DNA of 64,000 nucleotides from G963717155 sp963717155 (GCA_963717155.1 OY970326.1:4278001-4342000), one strand, 5' to 3'; counted from the stretch's first letter, positions 16,492 through 26,287 are shown. The notes: generated from the letters alone by a model not told the origin. Translations and numbers: made by a program.

Positions 16492-17445
16492 TCAGAGGAT
16501 GGCGATCGGGTTGAACGGAGAGCCGGTGCCTCCGGGCAGGCGCAGCGGCTCCGCCACGACCATGAACTCCCAGCGCTGCTCCTGTTCGCAGGCGGAGGCG
16601 ATCTCCTCGAGGTTGAGGCTGTCGGACACGGCCATTCCCATCGCCACGACCTGCAGCGGGTGGATCGGGTAGAGCATGCCGTCGACGACGCTCGGCACCG
16701 TCTCGCCATCGCCGTCGGGCATGAACATCGCGATCCGGCGCTCGTGCATCCACGGGATGGCGTCGACGTGGATGCCGGCCTTCCCCTCGCCCGTGTAGCC
16801 GTTGTCCCAGGGTCCGAGCTCCCGTCGGCGGCGATGGTGGCCGGTCCGGAACACGAGGATGTCGCCCTCGTCCAGGCGCACTCCCTGGGCGCGCTCGGCG
16901 TCCTCTAGCTCTGCCCGCGTGACGGCCTCGCCAGGCTCGAGATACGGCACGCCCCGCAGCCGCGGGATGTCGAGCAGCACGCCGCGGCTCACGACGCCGT
17001 CCGCGTAGTCGTCCATCGTGAGGGTCTGCGCGCCGCGGCTCTGGACCGACGACGCCGGGCGTCCTCCGTACAGCAGGCCGTCGTAGGCGATGTGACACAG
17101 CGCATCGATGTGCGTGTGACACTCGCCGTGAAAGTCCATGCCGAGGAAGTCCATCGCGAATCTCAGCTTGCCCGAGCCGATGTCCCAGTCGTGCATCTGT
17201 GTCATGTGATGGATCGCGGGGTTTGGGTTGTCCGGGCCCGCCACGGTGTTGATCGGGATCGCCATCGAGATCGAGCGTCCGGTTCGCACCAGCGCCGCAG
17301 CACGGCGCACGTGATCGGGCGTGATGAAGTTGAGCGTGCCCCGGACGTCGTCGTCGCCCCAGCGCCCCCAGTTCTTGACCGACTCGAAGATCGCCTCGAA
17401 CTCGGCAAGCGAGACCTTCGGTCCGTGCCGTTCGATCGCTGTCAT
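16492..17445 (-). CDS. Cyclase-family metal hydrolase (kynurenine-formamidase-like fold)
   Basis: 317 residues. The metal-binding signature HGECHTHIDALCH (about 104-116) is the H-x-H-x3-D motif of the cyclase/KynB superfamily. DILVFRTGHHRRR and GIHVDAIPWMHERRIAM provide later active-site parts. Members hydrolyse amide or ester bonds, such as N-formylkynurenine and isatin. This longer type, with the N-terminal NWGRWGDDDVRGTLNFITP, is common in actinobacteria and of uncertain substrate. It starts 1 bp after the stop of the YdhR-like gene, so the two are co-translated. Confidence 0.85.
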   Translation of the reverse strand: MTAIERHGPKVSLAEFEAIFESVKNWGRWGDDDVRGTLNFITPDHVRRAAALVRTGRSISMAIPINTVAGPDNPNPAIHHMTQMHDWDIGSGKLRFAMDFLGMDFHGECHTHIDALCHIAYDGLLYGGRPASSVQSRGAQTLTMDDYADGVVSRGVLLDIPRLRGVPYLEPGEAVTRAELEDAERAQGVRLDEGDILVFRTGHHRRRRELGPWDNGYTGEGKAGIHVDAIPWMHERRIAMFMPDGDGETVPSVVDGMLYPIHPLQVVAMGMAVSDSLNLEEIASACEQEQRWEFMVVAEPLRLPGGTGSPFNPIAIL

Positions 17446-17446
17446 C

Positions 17447-17740
17447 TCAGTGCGCGTTGTCGACGAGCTCGGCGATCTGCACGAACCGGATGCTAGGCCG
17501 CACGCCGTAGAGCCCGGTCACCCGTTGCGTGAGCTCCTCGTTGAAGAACGCGCGCGCGGCCTCCTCGCTGTCCCACACGTAGAAGTTCGTCGCCTCGTTC
17601 GTCGCCTCGTCCACCGTGAACGCCTTGCTGCGGAGACCGGGCATACCGCGGAAGGTCGCACCGGCTGCCTCCGCGATGTGCGTGACCTTGTCGGCATCGA
17701 CACCATCGTCGTAGTGGAAGGTTACGAACACGCCAACCAT
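17447..17740 (-). CDS. YdhR-like small dimeric alpha/beta-barrel protein
   Basis: 97 residues from the ATG at 17740, supported by AGGAG upstream; the longer open frame to 17944 has no support. GVFVTFHYDD at the start, MPGLRSKAFTVDEAT and NFYVWDSEEAARAFF are the pattern of the YdhR/ABM-type ferredoxin-like barrels, proposed monooxygenases or heme-type degradation relatives. Its stop is 1 bp from the cyclase start, so it may act on the same substrate pathway. The catalytic role is unproven. Confidence 0.75.
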   Translation of the reverse strand: MVGVFVTFHYDDGVDADKVTHIAEAAGATFRGMPGLRSKAFTVDEATNEATNFYVWDSEEAARAFFNEELTQRVTGLYGVRPSIRFVQIAELVDNAH

Positions 17741-17804
17741 GCTCTGACTCCTGTTGCGAGGTCCGCCGCTGCCAACGCTACACCGGCGCGCCGTATCGCG
17801 GCGC

Positions 17805-18200
17805 TTACGACGACGGAGGCGTGATGACGGTCGCGAGGTAGGCGAGGATGTCCCGCTCGGTGCTTCCCTTGACCAGGGCGGGAGGCATCGTTCCGCCGCC
17901 TGCGTCGATCTGCTGCTTGACCGCGGCGAGCGAGATCCTGTCACCGATCAGCCGCGGCCCGATGCCACCGCCCTTGCCGCCCTCGCCGTGGCAGGCCTTG
18001 CAGGTCTGGTCGAACGCGATCGAGCCGCGATAGCTGTCGCCGACCGCGATCTTCGTCCCGGCCGCTGCATCGGGGACTCCGGGCCTCGCGAGGTGCAGCT
18101 GCGCAAACGTGAACACGAGGGCCGACACGACGACGAGCAGCGCGAGCGGACGCGCGATCATCGCGAGACGGCTACGTCCGGGGTGCCTGTCGGCCGCCAT
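17805..18200 (-). CDS. Membrane-anchored class I c-type cytochrome
   Basis: 131 residues from ATG 18200, chosen because AGGAG lies 4 bp upstream and overlaps the stop of the preceding gene. One N-terminal membrane helix (PLALLVVVSALVFTFAQL) is followed by a single cytochrome c domain: heme-binding CKACHGEGGKGGG, GPRLIGDR, and the axial Met in GGTMPPALVKG. It acts outside the membrane as an electron carrier. It is coupled to the DUF6529-like membrane protein, so the two probably form a small redox unit. Confidence 0.88.
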   Translation of the reverse strand: MAADRHPGRSRLAMIARPLALLVVVSALVFTFAQLHLARPGVPDAAAGTKIAVGDSYRGSIAFDQTCKACHGEGGKGGGIGPRLIGDRISLAAVKQQIDAGGGTMPPALVKGSTERDILAYLATVITPPSS

Positions 18201-18207
18201 CACGCTC

Positions 18208-18681
18208 CTAGAAGCCGACCCGGATGTTGGTGAAGTACCACAGGCTCGAGGTCACCCAGAGCGTGCCCAGCAGGCCGAACAACGTGCCTCCCGCGACCGG
18301 GAGCACCCAGCTCGGGTACGAGTGGTCGCGCACGAACAGCACCTTGGCCGCGAACGCGCCGTAGAAGATCGAGCCGACGATCGAGTGGATCGCCACGCGC
18401 GTGCTGTAGGTCTGGAAGCCGAGGATGAAGACGCAGTGGAACACCACCGGCAGCGTGAACAGGAACGCGATCCTCCCAGTCCAGCGATGGACCCGCGACA
18501 CCGTCGCGTCGGAGAACCGGACGATCGGTTGCAGTCGCCCGTAGATGCGCGCCGCTGTGGTGATCTGCACGAGCGCGAGGATCATCGCCGCCGTCGCGAA
18601 CCAGACCTTCGCTGCGATCGTCGTGGAGAACACCGTCGTGACGATGCTGGTGTACTCCGAGTTGACGCTTGCAAGGAGCAT
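18208..18681 (-). CDS. DUF6529-like four-helix membrane protein (cytochrome b-like)
   Basis: 157 residues, with GGAGATG upstream of the ATG. Four membrane helices are evident: AKVWFATAAMILALVQI, GRIAFLFTLPVVFHCVFIL, VAIHSIVGSIFYGAFAAKV and VAGGTLFGLLGTLWV. Histidines in RVHRWTG, VFHC and AIHS are placed as in b-heme or cytochrome b561-like proteins, so heme binding is plausible. It is the first gene of a four-gene run with cytochrome c, the YdhR-like gene and the cyclase. Function is inferred only. Confidence 0.72.
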   Translation of the reverse strand: MLLASVNSEYTSIVTTVFSTTIAAKVWFATAAMILALVQITTAARIYGRLQPIVRFSDATVSRVHRWTGRIAFLFTLPVVFHCVFILGFQTYSTRVAIHSIVGSIFYGAFAAKVLFVRDHSYPSWVLPVAGGTLFGLLGTLWVTSSLWYFTNIRVGF

Positions 18682-18861
18682 GGGTCATCTCCGGCGCCTT
18701 CTCGAGGTCGAGCCGACGACCCCGATGCGACGTGATACGTATGTCTCGAACCAGTGGTTTGGATCGGGCGAACAAACCGCACGGCTTCCGTCTGCGTACG
18801 GCCTGTAAATGCAGGGCGCCTGTGCAATCATCGGCCCCCAATCCGCATCCGGGGGTGGCGC

Positions 18862-19785
18862 GTGGAAGAGGCATCGGGCACGTACTTCGAGTGGGAGGGG
18901 CATCGCACGTGGCGCCGCGTGATCGGCGAGATCACGCCCGACGGTCCCACGCCGGCGATCATCTGCCACGGCGGCCCTGGAGCCACGCACGACTACCTCG
19001 AGCCGATGGCGGGACTCGCCGAATCGGGCCGACCCTGCGTCTTCTACGACCAGCTCGGCAACGGCCACAGCGAGCACCTGCCGGACGCGCCGTCGGACTT
19101 CTGGACGCCCGAGCTGTTCCAGCGCGAGCTCGTCGCGCTCGCAGCCGACCTCGGGATCGCGTCGCGCTACCACGTCGTCGGCCAGTCCTGGGGCGGCATG
19201 CTGGCGATGTTGCACGCGCTCGAGCATCCGCCCGGGCTCCGCAGCATCACCGTGTGCAACTCCCCGGCGAGCATGCGCCTGTGGGTCGCCGAGGCGAATC
19301 GGCTGCGCGCGGCGCTGCCGCCCGACGTCCAGGCCACGCTGCTCCGGCACGAGGCGGACGAGACGACAGACTCGCCCGAGTACAAGGAGGCGGTGCTCGT
19401 GTTCTACGAGCGCCACGTCTGCCGACTCCCGATCGCCGAATGGCCCGCGTTCGTCACGCGCTCGTTCGACGCGATGGACACCTACCCGACGGTCTACCAC
19501 ACGATGAACGGTCCGAGCGAGTTCCACACGATCGGCAGCCTGGTCGACTGGAACATCACCGACCGCTTGCCCGGGATCGACGTGCCGACCCTGCTCATCT
19601 CGGGCGAGTTCGACGAGGCGACGCCGCACATCGTCGAGCAGATCCACACGCGCATCCCCGGTGCGCGCTGGGAGCTCGTGGCCGGTACCAGCCACCTGAC
19701 CCACGTCGAGGAGACCGAGATCTGGCTCACGCTCGTCGGCGCATTCCTCGACGAGGTTGACGCGCGGCAGCCGGCGGGTGGATAG
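18862..19785 (+). CDS. Proline iminopeptidase-like alpha/beta hydrolase
   Basis: 307 residues from GTG 18862, with GGGGGTGG upstream. Motifs of the proline-iminopeptidase type are present: oxyanion HGGPGATHDY, RPCVFYDQLGNGHSEH, nucleophile elbow GQSWGGM, Asp in SGEFDEATP and His in GTSHLTHVEE. These enzymes remove N-terminal Pro or other residues from short peptides, and some act on amino-acid amides. It is 100 bp upstream of a peptide ABC transporter on the same strand, which suits use of imported peptides. It is cytoplasmic, with no signal peptide. Confidence 0.82.
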   Translation: MEEASGTYFEWEGHRTWRRVIGEITPDGPTPAIICHGGPGATHDYLEPMAGLAESGRPCVFYDQLGNGHSEHLPDAPSDFWTPELFQRELVALAADLGIASRYHVVGQSWGGMLAMLHALEHPPGLRSITVCNSPASMRLWVAEANRLRAALPPDVQATLLRHEADETTDSPEYKEAVLVFYERHVCRLPIAEWPAFVTRSFDAMDTYPTVYHTMNGPSEFHTIGSLVDWNITDRLPGIDVPTLLISGEFDEATPHIVEQIHTRIPGARWELVAGTSHLTHVEETEIWLTLVGAFLDEVDARQPAGG

Positions 19786-19893
19786 GATCCTCCGCCACCA
19801 GGCGCGGGGTCGCCAACCTGCACCCACCCGGCTTCGTCGCAAGAGCATGCGCTCCCGCCGGGGGTGCGTCTCACTGTTCGACCAAGGAGCAGC

Positions 19894-21576
19894 ATGAAGC
19901 GCCACCGATTCGGCCTCGTAGCCGCGTTGGCCACCGCGAGCATCGCGTGGGCGGCAGTCCCCGCCACGAGCCTCGCGGCCACCTCGAAGCATCTGGCGAG
20001 CCATGATGGGGGCACCCTCAAGCTCACCTATCAGGGCGCCCCGGGGTCGATGGATCCCCAGATCAACTACACGCTGCAGGGCTGGCAGATCGAGCAGGCG
20101 ACCCAGGACGGCCTCGTGAACTTCAAGAAGGCCCAGGGCACCGCCGCCTACACCGTCGTTCCCGACCTCGCGGTCGCGATCCCCAAGCCGACCGACGGCG
20201 GCAAGACCTGGGTGTTCAAGATGCGCAAGGGGATCAAGTTCTCCAACGGCCAGGTCGTCAAGCCGACCGACGTGCTGGCGACGATGCAGCGGATCTTCAA
20301 GGTCCACGGCCCGACTGCTCAGAGCTTCTACGGCTCGATCGTCGGCGCCTCGGCCTGCCTCAAGACCGCTGCAACCTGCACGCTCAAGGGCGGCGTCATC
20401 GCGAACAACGCGAAGAGCACCGTGACGTTCCACCTCACGAAGCCCGACGGCGAGTGGCTTCAGCAGCTGGCCGTGCCGCTCGCGAGCATCGTTCCTGCCG
20501 CCACGCCCGCCAAGGACCAGGGCGAGAAGCCGGTTCCCGGCACGGGGCCGTACACGATCAAGTCGTACGACCCGAACCACCAGATCGTCCTCGTGCGCAA
20601 CAAGTACTTCAAGGTCTGGTCGAAGGACGCACAGCCAGCCGGCTACCCCGACGAGATCACCCAGCGCTTCGACCTGACCGGTGAGGCTGCGGTCACGCAG
20701 GTCGAGAACGGCCAGGCCGACTGGATCGGCTTCTCGATCCCGGCCGACCGGTTGAGCGAGATCTCGACCAAGTATCCGAAGCAGCTCTTCCTCAACCAGT
20801 TGACGGCGATGTGGTACGTCCCGATGAACACCAGGCTCGCGCCGTTCAACAACCTCAAGGCCCGCCAGGCGGTCAACTACGCCGTCGACCGCGCGGCCGC
20901 GGTGCGGCTCTTCGGCGGCACGCAGCTCGGCACGCCCAGCTGCCAGATCCTCCCTGCCGGGTTCCCGGGCCACGTCGACTACTGCCCGTACACGAAGAAC
21001 CCTGGCGCGAAGTGGTCCGCACCCGACATGGCGAAGGCCCAGGCGCTCGTGAAGGCCTCGGGAACGGCCGGCCAGAAGGTCGCGATCGTCGTCCAGGACG
21101 ACACGGCCGACAAGGCGATCGGCACCTACCTCCAGAGCGTGCTCAACCAGCTCGGCTGGAAGGCCTCGCTCAAGGTGCTGGCCGTCGCCCTGCAGTTCAC
21201 CTACATCCAGAACACCAAGAACCACGTGCAGATCAGCCTCAGCCAGTGGTACCAGGACTACCCGGCGGCGTCGGACTTCCTGAACGTGCTGTTCGGTTGC
21301 GCGTCGTTCCGTCCCGGAAGCGACACGAGCATCAACATCTCCGGGTTCTGCAACAAGCCGATCCAGTCCCAGATGGACAAGGCCGAGGCGCTCGGCGCCA
21401 CGGACACCACGGGCGCGAACGCGCTCTGGGCCAAGATCGACAAGCAGGTCACCGATCAGTCCCCGGCCGCGGTGCTGTTCGCCCCCAAGAACACCGACTT
21501 CGTCTCGAAGCGCGTGGGGAACTTCACCTTCAGCGACCAGTACTACATGCTGCTCGACCAGGCGTGGGTGCAGTGA
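19894..21576 (+). CDS. Family 5 (oligopeptide/dipeptide-type) ABC substrate-binding protein
   Basis: 560 residues from ATG 19894 (AAGGAG upstream). An export signal occupies about 1-32. The mature protein shows GGTLKLTYQGAPGSMDPQ, then the family 5 core VFKMRKGIKFSNGQVVKPTDV, the GTGPYTIKSYDPNHQI strand and ARQAVNYAVDRAAAVRLF. This is the DppA/OppA pattern. There is no lipobox, so it may be free or held by the membrane complex. It is the first gene of a complete transporter: binding protein, DppC-type and DppB-type permeases, and two ATPases. Confidence 0.88.
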   Translation: MKRHRFGLVAALATASIAWAAVPATSLAATSKHLASHDGGTLKLTYQGAPGSMDPQINYTLQGWQIEQATQDGLVNFKKAQGTAAYTVVPDLAVAIPKPTDGGKTWVFKMRKGIKFSNGQVVKPTDVLATMQRIFKVHGPTAQSFYGSIVGASACLKTAATCTLKGGVIANNAKSTVTFHLTKPDGEWLQQLAVPLASIVPAATPAKDQGEKPVPGTGPYTIKSYDPNHQIVLVRNKYFKVWSKDAQPAGYPDEITQRFDLTGEAAVTQVENGQADWIGFSIPADRLSEISTKYPKQLFLNQLTAMWYVPMNTRLAPFNNLKARQAVNYAVDRAAAVRLFGGTQLGTPSCQILPAGFPGHVDYCPYTKNPGAKWSAPDMAKAQALVKASGTAGQKVAIVVQDDTADKAIGTYLQSVLNQLGWKASLKVLAVALQFTYIQNTKNHVQISLSQWYQDYPAASDFLNVLFGCASFRPGSDTSINISGFCNKPIQSQMDKAEALGATDTTGANALWAKIDKQVTDQSPAAVLFAPKNTDFVSKRVGNFTFSDQYYMLLDQAWVQ

Positions 21577-21598
21577 CCGGAGCTCGACGAGCCACGCG

Positions 21599-22636
21599 GT
21601 GAGCGGGGCGGTCGAGACGATCGAGCTGGGCGGCGCGGGTGCGAGCACCCGCGCCGCCGGCCTCGGCCCGTACGCGCTCGCGCGGCGTCGCCTCCTGCGC
21701 AACCGGACGGCGATGGTCTCGCTCGTCGTCTTCCTGCTCGTCGTCATCGCCTGCGCCGCGGCGCCGATCTACGCGCACGACATCGCGCACACGAACCCGT
21801 TCACCTCGAACGTCAGCGGGACGACGATCGTGAACGGCAAGACGGTTCCGGTTCTGCAGCAGGGCTCGGGAGGGCTCGGCATCGGAACGACGCCGATCGG
21901 GCCGACCTGGGACTTCCACCACTACTTCCTCGGCGCCGACATCCAGGGCCGTGACGTCATGGCCCGGTTGCTGTACGGCGGTCGCAACTCGCTGTTCATC
22001 GGCATCGTCTCGGCGCTGATCTGCTGCATCCTCGCCACGATCATCGCCGTCTTCGCGGGGTTCTTCGGTGGCGTGACGGACGGCATCCTGTCGCGCCTGC
22101 TCGACGTGGTCTGGGCCTTTCCGGTCTACCTGCTCGCGATCTCGATCTCGATCGTCGCGCTCACGAACGGGCTCGACCTCGGCGTCGTCACGCTCGGGGC
22201 GAGCAGCCTGTGGCTGCCGATCGGCATCATCGCGATCATCTACATCCCGTACGTCGCGCGCCCGATCCGCGGCCAGGTGCTCTCGGTGCGCCAGAAGGAG
22301 TACATCGAGGCCGCCATCGCACAGGGCGCGTCGGACCGGCGGCTGATGATCAGTGAGATCCTGCCGAACGTGATCACGACCGTGATCGTGTTCTTCCCGT
22401 TGATGATCGCGACGACGATGCTGACCGAGGCGGCGCTGTCGTTCCTCGGGATCGGCGTGCAGCCGCCCCAGGCGAGCTGGGGCACGATCATCAGCGACGG
22501 CCAGGACGTGCTGTACACGCGGCCGTGGGTGTCGATAGCGCCCGGCATCGCGATCGTGATCGTCGTGTTGACCCTGAACGTGTTCGGCGATGGCCTGCGC
22601 GACGCCCTCGACCCCCGAGCCAAGCTGCGGTCCTAG
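21599..22636 (+). CDS. Oligopeptide ABC permease, DppC/OppC type
   Basis: 345 residues, GTG start. An N-terminal helix (TAMVSLVVFLLVVIACAA) precedes a periplasmic loop with HYFLGADIQGRDVMARLLYG, the DppC/OppC signature. The inner-membrane core follows, with the EAA coupling loop IEAAIAQGASDRRLMISEILPN (here IEAAIAQGASDRR), and ends with LSFLGIGVQPPQASWG. Reading frame intact. It pairs with the downstream DppB-type permease. Confidence 0.88.
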   Translation: MSGAVETIELGGAGASTRAAGLGPYALARRRLLRNRTAMVSLVVFLLVVIACAAAPIYAHDIAHTNPFTSNVSGTTIVNGKTVPVLQQGSGGLGIGTTPIGPTWDFHHYFLGADIQGRDVMARLLYGGRNSLFIGIVSALICCILATIIAVFAGFFGGVTDGILSRLLDVVWAFPVYLLAISISIVALTNGLDLGVVTLGASSLWLPIGIIAIIYIPYVARPIRGQVLSVRQKEYIEAAIAQGASDRRLMISEILPNVITTVIVFFPLMIATTMLTEAALSFLGIGVQPPQASWGTIISDGQDVLYTRPWVSIAPGIAIVIVVLTLNVFGDGLRDALDPRAKLRS

Positions 22637-22642
22637 GCTGCG

Positions 22643-23616
22643 ATGTTCGCCTTCGTCGTCCGCCGTCTCATCTCGATGGTCTTCGTGCTGTTCGCGATCA
22701 GCCTGCTGACGTACGTGATCTTCTTCGCGACCCCGGGCGTCGACCCGGCGGCGCGCATCGCCGGCCGCAATGCCACCCCGGCGACGCTCGCCGCCGTGAA
22801 GCACGAGTTCGGGCTCGACCGCCCGCTGCCCATCCAGTACGGGCTGATGATGAAGAAGCTCTTCATCACGCGAGACCTGACGTCGTTCGTCAACTCGCGG
22901 GAACCCCGGTGATCCCGCAGATCGTGGCGGCAGCGCCCGTCACGCTGTCGCTCGTGCTCGGGGCCGCGGTCATCTGGGTGCTGTTCGCGATCGGGATGGG
23001 TGTCGCCGCGGCCGTGTACCGCGGCACGTTCATCGACCCGTTACTCATGGTCATCGGGTTGATCGGCATCTCGATGCCCGTGTTCTGGCTCGGGGAGATG
23101 GTCAACCTGATCACGCAGAGCCGGCTGCACGACTCGGTGCTCTTCTCCTGGGTTCCGCCGCTCGGATACACACCGCTCACGACCGATCCGTGGATGTGGT
23201 TCAAGCAGCTGCTGCTCCCGTGGCTGACGCTCTCGATCCTGTACATCGGCTTCTACGGGCGGGTGCTGCGCTCGAGCATGATCGAGGCGCAGAACGAGGA
23301 CTTCGTGCGCACGGCGCGCTCCAAGGGCATCAGCGAGCGACGCGTGCTGCTGCGGCACGTCCTGCGCACCTCGCTGATCGTCTTCGTCAGCCTCTTCGGC
23401 CTCGACTTCGCGGCCCTCGTCGGAGGTGGCGCACTGCTCGTCGAGGTCGTCTTCAGCCTGCCCGGCATCGGACTGCTGACGTACCAGTCGCTCGAGAACC
23501 TCGACCTGCCGGTGATCATGGCGACCGTCATGTACGCGGCGTTCTTCGTCGTCTTCGCGAACGCGGTGGTCGACATCGTCTACGCCTTCCTCGATCCGCG
23601 CATACGACCCACGTGA
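22643..23616 (+). CDS. Oligopeptide ABC permease, DppB/OppB type (one frame break near 22900)
   Basis: The first 88 residues (RRLISMVFVLFAISLLTYVI, HEFGLDRPLPIQYG) are in one frame up to a false stop at 22912. The remainder (GTPVIPQIVAAAPVTLSLVL through FLDPRIRPT) is in another. Restoring one G in the GGG run near 22901 gives a continuous reading NSRGTPVIPQ, so a missing base in the sequence is the simplest cause. The coupling loop DFVRTARSKGISERRVLLRHV is intact. The repaired length of about 325 residues is normal for DppB. Confidence 0.82.
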
Positions 23617-24632
23617 GCGAGCCGCTCCTCGACGTACGCGACCTGCGCGTCTCGTTCCGCACCGAGAACGGCATCGTGCGTGCAGTCGACGGCGTCTCGT
23701 TCACGCTCGAGGCCGGGCACGTGCTCGGCATCGTCGGCGAGTCCGGCTCGGGCAAGAGCGTCACGGTGATGTCGATCATGCAGCTGATCCGCGACCCCAA
23801 CGCGCTCTTCGAAGGTCAGGTCCTGTACAAGGGCCGCGACCTGCATGGGGCTCTCGCAGACGCAGATGCAGAGCGTGCGCGGGGCCGAGATCGCGATGAT
23901 CTTCCAGGATCCGATGACCTCGCTGAACCCGGTCTACAAGATCGGCTGGCAGATCGAGGAGCATGCTGCGCGCGCACGAGCGGCTCACGCGACGCGCCGC
24001 GCACGCGCGTGCCGTCGACCTGCTCGTCGTCGGTCGGCATCCCGAGCGCCGCGCGGCGGGTCGACGACTACCCCCACCAGTTCTCTGGCGGCATGCGGCA
24101 GCGCGTGATGATCGCGATGGCGCTCGCGTGCAACCCCGACCTCCTGATCGCCGACGAGCCGACTACCGCGCTCGACGTCACGATCCAGGCCCAGATCCTC
24201 GCGCTGATCGATCGCCTCAAGGTCGAGTACGGATCGGCGGTGATCGTCATCACGCACGACATGGGCGTGGTCGCGCAGGTCGCCGAGACCGTGGCGGTGA
24301 TGTACGCGGGACGGATCGTCGAGCAGGGGGGCGTCGACGCAGTGTTCGGGCGCCCCCAGCATCCGTACACGTGGGGTCTTCTGGGCTCGATCCCGCGCCT
24401 CGATCGGCCGAAGCCGGGACGGCTTCCCACCATTCGCGGCCTGCCGCCGTCGCTGATCGACCTCCCCGTGGGCTGTGCGTTCGCGCCGCGCTGCGACTAC
24501 GTCTTCGACGCCTGCCGGCAGCGGCCCGACCTCGCGGCACGCAGCGAGTCCGGCCATCTCGACCGCTGCTTCCTCGATCCCGAAGCGAGAGCCGCGCTGC
24601 GCATGGCAGCGAGCGAGGACGGGGCCGCGTGA
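23613..24632 (+). pseudogene. Oligopeptide ABC ATPase, DppD/OppD type (several frame breaks)
   Basis: The GTG at 23613 overlaps the permease stop. Walker A GESGSGKS, Q-loop MIFQDPMTSLNP, signature FSGGMRQR, Walker B LLIADEPT, and the C-terminal Cys-rich oligopeptide domain (CAFAPRCDYVFDAC) are all present but spread over three frames. Breaks fall near 23844 (an extra C before ATGGGG restores DLMGLSQ), near 23960 and near 24030. Since every functional motif is conserved, this is more likely a sequence-quality problem than a dead gene. The repaired product would be about 340 residues. Confidence 0.78.
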
Positions 24633-25618
24633 GCGCTCTGGCGGGCGAGCCGCTGCTCCGCGGGGTGGGGATCGTCAAGCACTTCCCGGTCAAGGCGGGG
24701 CTGCTGCAGCGGGAGGTCGCCCAGGTGCAGGCCGTCGACGGCGTCGACGTCGAGGTGCGTGCGGGAGAGACGCTCGGTCTCGTCGGTGAGTCGGGGTGCG
24801 GGAAGTCGACCCTCGGCCGCTGCCTCGTGCGCCTGCACACGCTGACGGGAGGTTCGCTGACGTTCGACGGTCGCGACATCTCGCGGCTCTCGCGGCGGGA
24901 CCTGCGCCCGTTGCGCCGCGAGCTGCAGATCGTCTTCCAGGATCCGTACGCATCGCTCAACCCGCGCAAGCGCGTCGGCGCGATCATCGGCTGGCCGCTC
25001 GCCAGCGAGCGGCGGCGAGCAGCGTCGCCAGGTGCAGGAGCTGATGGAGACCGTCGGTCTCTCGCCCGAGCACTACAACCGCTACCCGCACGAGTTCTCC
25101 GGGGGACAGCGGCAGCGGATCGGCATCGCGCGCGCGCTCGCGCTGCGCCCGCGCGTCGTGATCGCCGACGAGCCGGTTTCGGCGCTCGACGTCTCGTCCA
25201 GGCGCAGGTCGTCAACCTGCTCGACGATCTGCAGGACGAGTTCCATCTGACGTACGTCTTCATCGCGCACGACCTCGGCGTCGTCCGGCACGTCTCGGAT
25301 CGCATCGCGGTGATGTACCTCGGCAAGATCGTCGAGCTGTCCCCGGCCGAGGAGCTGTACCGCCGACCGGTGCATCCGTACACCGAGGCCTTGCTCTCGG
25401 CCGTGCCGGTGCCCGACCCGGTCGTCGAGCGGACCCGCCAGCGGATCGTGCTGAGCGGCGACGTCCCGAGCCCGATCAACCCGCCGAGCGGCTGTCGCTT
25501 CCACCCGCGCTGCCGCTACGCGACCGACATCTGCGCCGTGGAGGAGCCGCCGCTCGTCGAGCACGGCGGCGGTCACCTCGCGGCGTGCCATCACCCGCAG
25601 AACGTCGCGCGCGGCTGA
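24629..25618 (+). pseudogene. Oligopeptide ABC ATPase, DppF/OppF type (two frame breaks)
   Basis: The GTG at 24629 overlaps the previous stop. It begins RGVGIVKHFPVKAGLLQRE, an OppF-type opening, and carries Walker A GESGCGKS, IVFQDPYASLNPRKRV, signature FSGGQRQR, Walker B VVIADEPVSALD and the C-terminal FHPRCRYATDICAVEEP metal/Cys segment. Frame changes occur near 25020 and near 25195 (within the ALDVS/QAQVVNLL segment, where one base is out of place). Domains on both sides are intact, so a working ATPase is likely in the organism. Confidence 0.78.
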
Positions 25619-25624
25619 AGGCGT

Positions 25625-25658
25625 GCGGGGGGCCGGCGGCAGGGAGCCGTCCCCCCGC
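25625..25658. terminator. Strong GC hairpin between convergent peptide-transport and fasciclin genes
   Basis: GCGGGGGG (25625-25632) and CCCCCCGC (25651-25658) form a perfect 8-bp stem, extended by CGGC/GCCG after one mismatch, with an 8-nt loop. It lies between the OppF-like stop at 25618 and the fasciclin gene stop at 25668, so it can serve both directions. Confidence 0.6.
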
Positions 25659-25667
25659 GACTGCCTG

Positions 25668-26177
25668 CTACATCCCCGAGGGGATGAGCACCTTGTTGAT
25701 CACGTGGATGATCCCGTTCGACGCCATGACGTCGGCGGTCGTGACCGTTGCGCCGTTGACCTTCACGGTCTTGCCGCTCACGGTGATCTTGACCGTCTTG
25801 CCTGCGTCGAGCGTCGTCGCGCTCTCGAGGGTGACGACCTTCGAGGCCGGCACGCTGCCCTTGACGACGTGGTAGAGCAGCACGGCCTTCAGTGCCGCCT
25901 TGTTCTTGCCGAGCGCGGCCAACGTGGCCTTGGGCACCTTGGCGAAGGCCGCGTCGGTGGGAGCGAAGACCGTGTACGGGCCCTTGCCCGAGAGCGTCCC
26001 GGCGAGGCCGGCCTGCTTGACGAGCGCCACGAGCGTCTTGAACTTGCCCGCCGCGACGGCGGTCTGCACGATGTTCTTCTGTGCGGCGGCCGGGGCGGCG
26101 CTCGCTGTCGAGGCGCCGGCGAGCGCCGAGACGCCGAGCGCGCTGGCGAGGACGAGCACGGCGAGTCGCTTCTTCAT
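25668..26177 (-). CDS. Secreted fasciclin (FAS1) domain protein
   Basis: 169 residues from ATG 26177, with AAGGGATC upstream; the longer open frame to 26861 is read-through over the anti-sigma gene. A signal peptide ends near SAAPAAA (about residues 1-31). One FAS1 domain follows: AVAAGKFKTLVALVKQAGL, the H1 box FAPTDAAFAKVP, LLYHVVKG, and the H2-type ending NGIIHVINKVLIP. These proteins act in adhesion or at the cell surface. It follows an ECF sigma/anti-sigma pair, the same arrangement as SigK-RskA with MPT70/MPT83 of mycobacteria, and is probably a target of that sigma factor. Confidence 0.88.
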   Translation of the reverse strand: MKKRLAVLVLASALGVSALAGASTASAAPAAAQKNIVQTAVAAGKFKTLVALVKQAGLAGTLSGKGPYTVFAPTDAAFAKVPKATLAALGKNKAALKAVLLYHVVKGSVPASKVVTLESATTLDAGKTVKITVSGKTVKVNGATVTTADVMASNGIIHVINKVLIPSGM

Positions 26178-26287
26178 GGTGATCCCTTCGGGCGGGGTGC
26201 GGCCCGCGTGCGACGCGGGCCGTGGTCGGCGGGCCATACGCCGTGTGCCCGCCGCCGGATCACTCGGTCGGGTGGGGCGCCCCTCGG

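Noticed and set aside
18685..21747. A 1020-residue open frame on the minus strand
   Set aside because: It is antisense to the hydrolase, binding-protein and permease genes and is Arg/Val/Asp-rich without domains. It is a shadow caused by high G+C codon bias.
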